From the NCBI GenBank assembly GCA_022736595.1, contig DZDC01000019.1, forward strand, positions 7,252 to 14,982: DNA of 7,731 bases, written 5' to 3'. Position numbers and translations under genes: made by a program. The DNA comes from Draconibacterium orientale. GTDB lineage: Bacteria > Bacteroidota > Bacteroidia > Bacteroidales > UBA1556. Shown here in pieces: positions 1 through 6,040 of the stretch (position 1 is the stretch's first letter; each line of letters starts with the position of its first letter). The notes beneath the pieces were generated by a model that saw nothing but the letters and a program-made list of their open reading frames with translations, did no database searches and was not told the origin of the DNA.

Positions 1-695
1 ATAATCTTGACCCCAATGGTAGCGTTGGCATTGGGAGGATTGGCCGCTCCAAGAATTGGATTATTTAATGCGCCAATGGCCAAATCATAATCGTAGGATT
101 GAATTTCAAACTTAACATGTGCCCTAAAATAATTAAAAGAGCCCGTTCCTGTGGGCATACTTGCATCTTGATAAGCATTTATCGTTTTAAAACTAGAGAA
201 ATTATCTCCTGAAAAAAAGGGATAATTACTTCCATAACTGCCATCGTAATTTTCGTAAAGGATCATCAAATTACCTTGACCTCCATAGAAAAATGGTGTT
301 TGCAGGTTAATTTGTTTCCAGGAATTTCCATCCCAAGTTATACTACCATTATACACCAACACCGCATTCACACTGGATGGAGAAATGTAATTAGAATTAT
401 TAAAAACAGAGTCGGAAACTACTGCCATGAATATCTTTTGATTATTCATAGTGAATGCCGATACCGAATTGGTGACGTAATACGACAGATTGGTTATGCT
501 CCCAAAGTTGCCGCCAAATTCAGCAGCAGAATATATCTGAGCCGACCAACTGTAATTGTAATATCCGTTACAAGGCACCTCCATGGACGAAGAAGTTCCA
601 TTTCCAATGGTAACGGTTACGGGAGTCCCAGCAATTACCATTTGAGCAACTGACACCATTAATAGTAAAATGGAGAAACGTAAAAGTCTTTTCAT
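1..695 (-). CDS. Secreted protein, N-terminal part (runs off left edge)
   Basis: An open frame starts at the ATG at 693-695 and runs without a stop to the left edge, giving 231 residues. Residues 1-22 look like a classical signal peptide: a basic start (MKRLLR), a hydrophobic core, and a probable cleavage site after VIA at about residue 22. The mature part is rich in Asn, Ser, Tyr and Gly. It begins with a block (TVTIGNGTSSS, then GYYNYSWSAQIYSAAE at about residues 44-59) resembling N-terminal beta-sandwich modules I associate with Bacteroidota secreted, often type IX-secreted, proteins. From about residue 201 (YDYDLAIGAL) a second domain begins that looks like the first strand of a CARDB or Ig-like fold. 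The C-terminus, where a type IX sorting domain would sit, is outside the window, so the secretion route and function cannot be stated. A promoter at 760-789 suggests independent transcription. The reading frame and export are well supported; the domain identities are inference. Confidence 0.85.
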   Translation of the reverse strand, partial: MKRLLRFSILLLMVSVAQMVIAGTPVTVTIGNGTSSSMEVPCNGYYNYSWSAQIYSAAEFGGNFGSITNLSYYVTNSVSAFTMNNQKIFMAVVSDSVFNNSNYISPSSVNAVLVYNGSITWDGNSWKQINLQTPFFYGGQGNLMILYENYDGSYGSNYPFFSGDNFSSFKTINAYQDASMPTGTGSFNYFRAHVKFEIQSYDYDLAIGALNNPILGAANPPNANATIGVKI

Positions 696-759
696 AACAA
701 TAATTATCAATTTTATAAAGGAATCCATCTATTCAGCTTTTATACCAACACAACATTTG

Positions 760-789
760 CAAATATATAAACTCTTAATTTTTTTTCAA
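760..789 (-). promoter_or_regulatory. Bacteroidota-type promoter of the secreted-protein gene
   Basis: Read on the minus strand, TTG (789-787) is followed by exactly 19 bases and then TATATTTG (767-760). This fits the Bacteroidota sigma-A promoter form, a -33 TTG element and a -7 TAnnTTTG element, with the usual spacing. Transcription would begin around 750-755 and give a leader of roughly 55-60 bases before the ATG at 695. It lies downstream of the mdh terminator, so the gene is probably its own transcription unit. Pattern match only; no start site has been mapped. Confidence 0.7.
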
Positions 790-857
790 TGGTAATTTAC
801 CTATTTTTTGTGATTTGGTTAGCAAATAGTTTTTTTAAGGAACGAAGCCTTTTCAAC

Positions 858-889
858 AAAAAAAATGCCTGACCAAAGTCAAGCATTTC
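858..889 (-). terminator. Rho-independent terminator after mdh
   Basis: On the minus strand, ATGCTTGAC pairs with GTCAGGCAT around a TTTG loop (arms 878-886 and 865-873), a 9-bp stem with one G-U pair that can be extended by three A-T pairs. A run of T residues follows (864-858). It lies about 20 bases past the mdh stop codon and ends the gltA-mdh region. Confidence 0.85.
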
Positions 890-909
890 AATATTTAAGA
901 AAATAAAAA

Positions 910-1848
910 TTAAATCAAATTCATTCCATCAAATACATCCATTACTGATTTTACAGCAGCAGATGAAGTAACCAAATCACTCATTTCTTTTTCGTTAAGA
1001 TCAATATTGATGATTTCTTCGATACCATTGCGTCCTAAACGAACGGGAGCTCCAAGATAAACATCATTCTGACCCCATTCACCGTTCAATTGCACGCAAA
1101 CTGGGAATACATGGTTTTGGTTATTTACAATTGATTCAACCATTTGAGCTGCAGCAGCACCTGGAGCATACCAAGCGGAAGTACCAAGAAGTTTTACGAT
1201 TTCACCGCCACCACCTTTGGTTCTTTCAATGATTGCATTGAGCTTATCTTCAGCAATTAATTGAGTTACAGGAATACCAGCCACCGTTGTATAACGTGGA
1301 AGTGGCACCATAGTATCGCCATGACCTCCCATCAACAAGGCTTGAATTGAATTGGGGGCTACATTTAATTCAGTGGCTAAGAAAGCTTTATAACGTGCTG
1401 TATCTAAGATTCCAGCCATTCCAAATATCTTTAAATGCGATTTACCTGAGGCCTTATGGGCAGCATAAGTCATTACATCTAAAGGATTAGAAACCACAAT
1501 AACAATGGCATCGGGTGAATATTTTATAACATTGCCCACCACATCCATCATAATTTTTGCATTCACAGAAATCAAATCATCGCGCGACATACCTGGTTTA
1601 CGAGGCAAACCTGAAGTAATTACAACCACTTCTGAACCTGCTGTTTTACTATAGTCGTTGGTATATCCAACCACTCTAGTATCAAAATGATTAATAGCTG
1701 CAGCTTGCCAAATATCTAATGCTTTACCTTCGGCAAATCCTTCTTTAATATCAATTAGTACTACTTCATCGAGGAAGTTTTTTTGAGCTAAAACATCGGC
1801 ACAGGTTGCGCCCACATTTCCAGCTCCAACAACGGTTACTTTTTTCAT
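910..1848 (-). CDS. mdh: Malate dehydrogenase, LDH-like type
   Basis: This 312-residue protein is a full-length NAD-dependent malate dehydrogenase, which interconverts malate and oxaloacetate in the cytoplasmic TCA cycle. The Rossmann start GAGNVG is at residues 8-13, and the acidic residue of LIDI (D33) suits NAD binding. The mobile loop PRKPGMSRDDL supplies the substrate arginines R83 and R89; an Arg at the first position, where lactate dehydrogenases have Gln, marks malate specificity. N121 (SNPLDV), D149 and R152 (GILDTAR) and the catalytic H176 (GGHGD) are all present. Length and motifs match the LDH-like (type 3) MDH group rather than the E. coli Mdh type. The start is the only sensible one, since GAGNVG follows within eight residues. 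The gene lies 80 bases downstream of gltA with a hairpin between them and no good promoter of its own, so it may depend partly on readthrough. It has an A-rich leader and no Shine-Dalgarno sequence. Confidence 0.97.
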   Translation of the reverse strand: MKKVTVVGAGNVGATCADVLAQKNFLDEVVLIDIKEGFAEGKALDIWQAAAINHFDTRVVGYTNDYSKTAGSEVVVITSGLPRKPGMSRDDLISVNAKIMMDVVGNVIKYSPDAIVIVVSNPLDVMTYAAHKASGKSHLKIFGMAGILDTARYKAFLATELNVAPNSIQALLMGGHGDTMVPLPRYTTVAGIPVTQLIAEDKLNAIIERTKGGGGEIVKLLGTSAWYAPGAAAAQMVESIVNNQNHVFPVCVQLNGEWGQNDVYLGAPVRLGRNGIEEIINIDLNEKEMSDLVTSSAAVKSVMDVFDGMNLI

Positions 1849-1872
1849 ATTTTATGGTTTTGTTAATGTTTT

Positions 1873-1909
1873 AAAGAAAAATAGGAGTCTTCATATTTGA
1901 AGACTCCTA
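1873..1909 (-). terminator. Strong hairpin terminator between gltA and mdh
   Basis: TAGGAGTCTTCA (1882-1893) and TGAAGACTCCTA (1898-1909) form a perfect 12-bp stem with a 4-base loop. On the minus strand it is followed by TTTTTCTTT, so it has the form of an intrinsic terminator for gltA, starting 20 bases past its stop. Only 33 bases separate the stem from the mdh start codon, so the hairpin and its T-run take up much of the mdh leader. It could be a partial terminator, an attenuator, or a 3' and 5' mRNA stability element. Confidence 0.85.
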
Positions 1910-1928
1910 CTTTATACTCGATTATTAA

Positions 1929-3236
1929 TTATTTAGCACTTGCTTTAGCTTCAAGCATGTCAGTGGTAAGTGATTTAGGACGCTCGAGTGAATAACCCAA
2001 GGCTCTATCCCAGGTGATATTAGCAAGCACGCCTATAGCCCGTCCGATGCTGAATAATACGGTATAGAAATCGTATTCAGTCACACCATAAAACCATTGA
2101 ACCACTCCAGATTGAGCATCCACATTGGGCCATGGGTTTTTAGCTTTACCTTGTTCAAGAAGAACATCAGGCACCACATCGTAAAGCATGCTCACCAATT
2201 GGAATAGTTCATCGTTAGGCAAATATTTTAAACAGAAATCGCGTTGAACAGAATATCTGGGATCGGTTTTACGCAATACAGCGTGTCCGTATCCAGGTAT
2301 AACTTGTCCACTTTGTAAGGTATCCCATACATATTTGCGCATTTCTTCTTTTGAAGGAACCTTTCCCCCCATTTGTTCTTTTAGCCCTTGAATCCAACGC
2401 AATACTTCTTGATTAGCCAAACCGTGTAAAGGCCCTGCCAAACCATTAATCATAGCTGAAGTTGCATAGTAAATATCTGACAAAGCACTTGCCACTAGGT
2501 GACCAGTATGAGCACTTACGTTACCTGACTCATGGTCGGCATGGATAATAAAGTACATACGGCTCACATCATCGTAAGGTTTGTCTTTACCCATCATATA
2601 GGCGAAGTTTGCACCAAAGTCTAAACTTGGATTTGGATACACTTTTCCTCTACCTTTATTATATAACTTATTATAAATATAAGCTCCGATGAGCGGCATT
2701 TTAGCCAATAGATTGGTTGAGTCTTCATAAGTTGAATCCCAATAATCCATTTTGCTCATTCCTTCTTGGTAGCGAATATTGAATTGAGATTCTCTTTCGA
2801 GTACCATTACAGCAGCAGAAAGGATGGCCATTGGATGACTGCCTTCTGGGAATGCATCGATAACTTCCCAAACATAATGAGGAATTACACGACGGTTGTT
2901 GAAGTCGATCAAAACCTCTTTCATTTCTTCTTGGGTAGGAATATCTCCTGTCAAAAGCAAATACCACAAAGCTTCAACATAAGGCATTTCTGCACCTGCG
3001 GGCTTAGGAAGTTTTTCAAAAACTTCGGGCAAAGTGTATCCTCTGTAACGGATACCTTCTTGAGGATCGAGATAAGAAATGTCGGTAACCAAACATTTAA
3101 TGTCGCGCATACCTTGAATTACTTGCGAAATGGTAACTTGATCAATTACTTTGTCGCCATGTTCTTTTACCAGTTTGTTGATTCTTGGGCGATGTTCCTG
3201 AATCTTTTGGTAAAGTTTGTTTTTCAAATGAGTCAT
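1929..3236 (-). CDS. gltA: Citrate synthase, eukaryotic/mitochondrial type
   Basis: This 435-residue enzyme condenses oxaloacetate with acetyl-CoA to citrate, the entry step of the TCA cycle. The catalytic triad is complete: H271 (GLAGPLHGLANQEV), H318 (VIPGYGHAVLRKTDPRY) and D373 (NPWPNVDAQSG). Substrate-binding H235 (HADHESGN), R327, R399 and R419 (LERPKS) are also present, with spacings almost the same as in pig heart citrate synthase. These signatures and the ending ALGYSLERPKSLTTD are those of the mitochondrial family, which some bacteria such as Geobacter also have, not of the hexameric NADH-inhibited type of E. coli. It is therefore probably a homodimer without NADH allostery (inference). 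The N-terminal 40 residues are charged and not a targeting sequence. The start at 3236 is preceded by an A/T-rich leader without a Shine-Dalgarno sequence. It is followed by a strong terminator and then mdh. Confidence 0.97.
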   Translation of the reverse strand: MTHLKNKLYQKIQEHRPRINKLVKEHGDKVIDQVTISQVIQGMRDIKCLVTDISYLDPQEGIRYRGYTLPEVFEKLPKPAGAEMPYVEALWYLLLTGDIPTQEEMKEVLIDFNNRRVIPHYVWEVIDAFPEGSHPMAILSAAVMVLERESQFNIRYQEGMSKMDYWDSTYEDSTNLLAKMPLIGAYIYNKLYNKGRGKVYPNPSLDFGANFAYMMGKDKPYDDVSRMYFIIHADHESGNVSAHTGHLVASALSDIYYATSAMINGLAGPLHGLANQEVLRWIQGLKEQMGGKVPSKEEMRKYVWDTLQSGQVIPGYGHAVLRKTDPRYSVQRDFCLKYLPNDELFQLVSMLYDVVPDVLLEQGKAKNPWPNVDAQSGVVQWFYGVTEYDFYTVLFSIGRAIGVLANITWDRALGYSLERPKSLTTDMLEAKASAK

Positions 3237-3371
3237 AATATTATGTTTTGTGTGTTTATATAGATTAATTGTACCATTCGTCTTTCGAACAGTTCCAACC
3301 TTAAAAATCTGCCAAGTTTAAATTTCCTTTTCTTTAATTTGCTCCAATAAAAGCAGCCTCAAAAAGGTGTC

Positions 3372-3401
3372 TAAAAGTATAAAGAATCGTTTATTTCACA
3401 A
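3372..3401 (-). promoter_or_regulatory. Candidate gltA promoter
   Basis: On the minus strand, TTG (3401-3399) is followed by 19 bases and TACTTTTA (3379-3372), a 7 of 8 match to the Bacteroidota -7 element TAnnTTTG at the expected spacing. The last base (A for G) is the mismatch. It would give a leader of about 130 bases. It is the best candidate between the maeB terminator and gltA, but in such AT-rich DNA a match of this quality can arise by chance. Confidence 0.4.
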
Positions 3402-3421
3402 CCATTAAACTTTTAGTTTTG

Positions 3422-3458
3422 TTTGGTTTAAAATTGATATAAATTGGTTTTAAAATGG
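3422..3458. repeat. Near-direct repeat upstream of gltA promoter
   Basis: TTGGTTTAAAATTG (3423-3436) and TTGGTTTTAAAATGG (3444-3458) are near copies that start 21 bases apart, about two helical turns. They lie just upstream of the candidate gltA -33 element, where an activator could bind. The DNA is low in complexity, so the repeat may be fortuitous. Confidence 0.35.
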
Positions 3459-3493
3459 TGTAGGCGACATCATAAAAAGTAATAGAAATTGGC

Positions 3494-3541
3494 AAAAATA
3501 AAAAAGCCAAGAGAGAAACCACTGAGTTCCTCTCTTGGCTT
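3494..3541 (-). terminator. Strong Rho-independent terminator after maeB
   Basis: AAGCCAAGAGAG (3504-3515) pairs perfectly with CTCTCTTGGCTT (3530-3541) over 12 bp. The inner bases can extend the stem by four or five more pairs, including G-U. On the minus strand the stem runs into TTTTATTTTT. It begins about 12 bases past the maeB stop codon, which separates maeB transcription from gltA. Confidence 0.9.
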
Positions 3542-3552
3542 GATATTAAGGA

Positions 3553-5820
3553 TTACTTTACTTTTTGAGCATCAACCACAGCAATTGCAGTCATATCCAC
3601 TATTTCGCGCACAGAGCTCGATAGTTGAAGTACGTGTACAGGTTTTTTCAATCCCATCAGGATGGGACCGATGGCTTCAGTACTTCCCACTTCTTGCAAA
3701 GTTTTGTATGCTATATTTCCTGAGTTAAGACTTGGAAATATTAAGGTATTAACTTGACGGTTGCCCAATTTTGAAAATGGATAACGTTCCATTCTAAGAT
3801 CTACATTCAATGCAAAATTGGCTTGCATTTCACCATCCACCATAATTTGTGGATAATCTTTATGCAAGCGAGCCACTGCATTTGAAACCTTAGCTACACC
3901 TTCAAGCTCAGAACTTCCAAAGTTAGAGTACGACAACATAGCCACCACAGGCTCAAAGCCAAAAGTCCTTACTTCATCCACAGTGAGTCTGGTGATATCA
4001 ACCAAATCATCGGTGGTAGGATGAGCATTCACAGTGGTATCAGCAAAGAAGAAAGGTCCCTTTTTGGTATTCATGATATACATACCAGCAATTTTGTTGA
4101 TTCCTTCCCTTTTACCTATGATTTGAATGGCTGGGCGAATGGCATCAGGATACTTGGTGTTCACACCTGAGATCATGGCTTCAGCCATACCTGTTTCAAC
4201 CATGGCAACGCCAAAGTAATCGCGGTCGAACATCAAGCGTTCGGCTTGGCGAATGGTAACCCCTCTGCGTTGGCGTTTGTTGAATAAAATTTGAGCAAAC
4301 TCTTTGCGTTTTGCTTCAAAGCTTAGGCACGTATTATCAATGATTTCGATACCAGTAAGGTCAATCTTGTTGGCGCTAGCAATTTGATTTAAGGCTTCTT
4401 TTTCACCTAATAGAATTGGAATAGCAATGCCATCTTGTTTTGCCCGTGCTGCTGCTTGTAATACATTGGAATGGTTGGCATCGGTAAATACTACTTTGCG
4501 AGGATCGTGTTTTGCTTTGATATAGGCTGCCCGCATAATGCCATTATCTGTTCCCATACGTAAGCGCAATTTTGCCTTATACTCATCCCAGTCGGTAATT
4601 GGACGGGTGGCTACTCCTGAATCAATGGCTGCTTTAGCCACAGCGGTAGAGACATATTCAATAAGTCGAGGATCAAGAGGTTTTGGAACGATGTATTCTA
4701 TACCAAAACTCATTTCAGTTTTGTTATAAGCTTTTTTCACCACATCGGGTACAGGTTGTTTAACCAACTCGTAAAGGGCATATACAGCAGCCTTTTTCAT
4801 CTCTTCGTTGATGGCTTTTGCACTAACATCAAGAGCCCCTCTAAAGATATATGGGAATCCTAGAACGTTGTTGATCTGATTGGGATAATCGCTTCTGCCA
4901 GTGGCAAATATCAAGTCGGAACGGGTGGCCATAGCATCGTCATACGCAATTTCAGGATCGGGATTGGCCATGGCAAAAACAATGGGATTGGGAGCCATAC
5001 TGGCCAACATTTCTTTCGACATGGCGCCTTTTGCACTAAGTCCTAAGAAGATATCGGCACCCACTAAAGCTTCGCTAAGATTTTTCAAATCTGTATCCCT
5101 TACAAATTCCATTTTAGCTTTGTTGAGATCGGTACGGTGTTTATTTAAAACACCTTTACTATCGCACATAATCACATTTTCGGGTTTAACCCCTAAGCTC
5201 ATGTAAAGTCTAGTACATGATGAAGCAGAAGCTCCAGCGCCACTTACCACGAGTTTTACTTTAGAGATATCTCTTCCGGTAAGTTCAAGGGCTGAAAGAA
5301 GTCCAGCAGCTGAAATAATGGCAGTACCATGTTGATCGTCGTGCATCAGTGGAATATCCAATTCCTTTTTGAGGCGATCCTCTATTTCAAAACACTCAGG
5401 TGCTTTGATGTCTTCAAGATTGATACCTCCAAAAGTAATGGCGATGTTTTTTACCGTTTGAATAAATTCTTCGATGTCTTTGGTACTTACTTCGATATCG
5501 AATACATCCACGTCTGCGAAGATTTTAAAAAGCAATCCCTTTCCTTCCATTACTGGTTTTCCGGCACCTGCTCCAATATCACCTAGACCAAGAACTGCGG
5601 TTCCGTTTGAGATCACCGCCACCAAATTTCCTTTGTTGGTGTATTTATAGATGTCTTCAGGATTTTTCTCAATCTCCAAGCAAGGATAAGCTACACCGGG
5701 AGAATAAGCTAAACTTAGGTCGCGTTGGGTTGAATAAGGTTTGGTAGGCACCACTTCAATTTTACCTGGCTTACCTGATGCATGGTATTCCAATGCATTC
5801 TTTTTAAGTAAATTGTCCAT
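3553..5820 (-). CDS. maeB: NAD(P)-dependent malic enzyme, hybrid with PTA-like domain
   Basis: This 755-residue protein decarboxylates malate oxidatively to pyruvate and CO2 and reduces NAD(P)+. Residues 1 to about 420 are the malic enzyme: catalytic Tyr39 (LAYSPGV) and Lys94 (EGKGLLFK), metal ligands E136 and D137 (LEDI) and D162 (HDDQHGT), the nucleotide-binding GAGASA at 194-199, then MANPDPE (284-290) and the NN of QINN (317-318). Residues of about 430-750 are a phosphotransacetylase-like domain (SGVNTKYPDAIRPAIQ, IFPSLNSGNIAYK, AIGPILMGLKKPVHVL). Length and order match MaeB, in which the second domain is regulatory and senses acetyl-CoA. Here the Ser-Arg of the PTA active-site motif (DLSRG) aligns with Q732-L733, so transacetylase activity is unlikely. 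Cofactor preference cannot be decided by eye. The gene has its own terminator and two candidate promoters upstream, and is divergent from the sirtuin gene. Confidence 0.96.
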   Translation of the reverse strand: MDNLLKKNALEYHASGKPGKIEVVPTKPYSTQRDLSLAYSPGVAYPCLEIEKNPEDIYKYTNKGNLVAVISNGTAVLGLGDIGAGAGKPVMEGKGLLFKIFADVDVFDIEVSTKDIEEFIQTVKNIAITFGGINLEDIKAPECFEIEDRLKKELDIPLMHDDQHGTAIISAAGLLSALELTGRDISKVKLVVSGAGASASSCTRLYMSLGVKPENVIMCDSKGVLNKHRTDLNKAKMEFVRDTDLKNLSEALVGADIFLGLSAKGAMSKEMLASMAPNPIVFAMANPDPEIAYDDAMATRSDLIFATGRSDYPNQINNVLGFPYIFRGALDVSAKAINEEMKKAAVYALYELVKQPVPDVVKKAYNKTEMSFGIEYIVPKPLDPRLIEYVSTAVAKAAIDSGVATRPITDWDEYKAKLRLRMGTDNGIMRAAYIKAKHDPRKVVFTDANHSNVLQAAARAKQDGIAIPILLGEKEALNQIASANKIDLTGIEIIDNTCLSFEAKRKEFAQILFNKRQRRGVTIRQAERLMFDRDYFGVAMVETGMAEAMISGVNTKYPDAIRPAIQIIGKREGINKIAGMYIMNTKKGPFFFADTTVNAHPTTDDLVDITRLTVDEVRTFGFEPVVAMLSYSNFGSSELEGVAKVSNAVARLHKDYPQIMVDGEMQANFALNVDLRMERYPFSKLGNRQVNTLIFPSLNSGNIAYKTLQEVGSTEAIGPILMGLKKPVHVLQLSSSVREIVDMTAIAVVDAQKVK

Positions 5821-5904
5821 TAGAAAAATGATTTGTTTGTAAAAATTATAAAAGAAAAAGCCTGCAGCAAAAAACTAACGTTATTGAGGATGACTTTGTA
5901 AGTG

Positions 5905-5912
5905 CAAAATTA
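5905..5912 (-). promoter_or_regulatory. Candidate maeB -7 promoter element (proximal)
   Basis: Minus-strand TAATTTTG is a full match to the Bacteroidota -7 consensus TAnnTTTG, 85 bases before the maeB ATG. The upstream element is weak: TTA with a 20-base spacer instead of TTG with 19. It would give a leader of about 80 bases. Confidence 0.4.
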
Positions 5913-5963
5913 GCCATTTTTTAGCTCTTTGGTAACATTTGTTAATAAAGACTTATCATTTGA

Positions 5964-5971
5964 CAAAATTA
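5964..5971 (-). promoter_or_regulatory. Candidate maeB -7 promoter element (distal)
   Basis: A second minus-strand TAATTTTG, identical to the one at 5905-5912 and 59 bases further from maeB. No TTG lies at the expected distance upstream. The two copies share the plus-strand 9-mer CAAAATTAG, so they could be alternative promoters or, less likely, a repeated operator for the divergent pair. Confidence 0.3.
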
Positions 5972-6026
5972 GATTGTAGAGAAAAAATATTGATAAATGT
6001 TGTAATTTTATATCCAAATTAAAAAC

Positions 6027-6034
6027 GGAGGTGA
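6027..6034 (+). promoter_or_regulatory. Perfect Shine-Dalgarno sequence of the sirtuin gene
   Basis: GGAGGTGA is fully complementary to the anti-Shine-Dalgarno end of bacterial 16S rRNA and lies 6 bases before the ATG at 6041, an ideal spacing, which fixes that start. Other starts in this window (mdh, gltA, maeB, the SGAS protein, the secreted protein) have no such site, as is normal in Bacteroidota, so its presence here stands out. Confidence 0.8.
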
Positions 6035-6040
6035 TGCCTT

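Larger units (their letters stand above)
3237..3552. other. Gene-free region between maeB and gltA
   Basis: These 316 bases are AT-rich and hold no convincing coding region. Working along the minus strand from maeB, they contain the maeB terminator (3494-3541), a pair of near-direct repeats (3422-3458), a candidate gltA promoter (3372-3401) and a leader of roughly 130 bases ahead of gltA. I found no riboswitch fold or small ORF that I could defend in the leader. Confidence 0.7.

Noticed and set aside
276..653. A 125-codon plus-strand reading frame
   Set aside because: It lies antisense inside the secreted-protein gene, which has a signal peptide, domain-like composition and a promoter. The plus-strand product has no recognisable features.
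2766..3263. A 165-codon plus-strand reading frame antisense to gltA
   Set aside because: It is a shadow of the strongly conserved citrate synthase frame, and its translation shows no protein-like motifs.
3237..3371. A possible riboswitch or leader peptide in the long gltA leader
   Set aside because: I found no conserved riboswitch core, no strong hairpin and no credible short ORF in the leader.
3471..3510. A minus-strand TATTTTTG match to the -7 promoter element
   Set aside because: It overlaps the T-run of the maeB terminator and has no TTG at the right distance. The T-run alone explains the match.
4538..5586. Several plus-strand reading frames of 63-101 codons within maeB
   Set aside because: All are antisense to the fully motif-supported malic enzyme and lack ribosome binding sites or family signatures.
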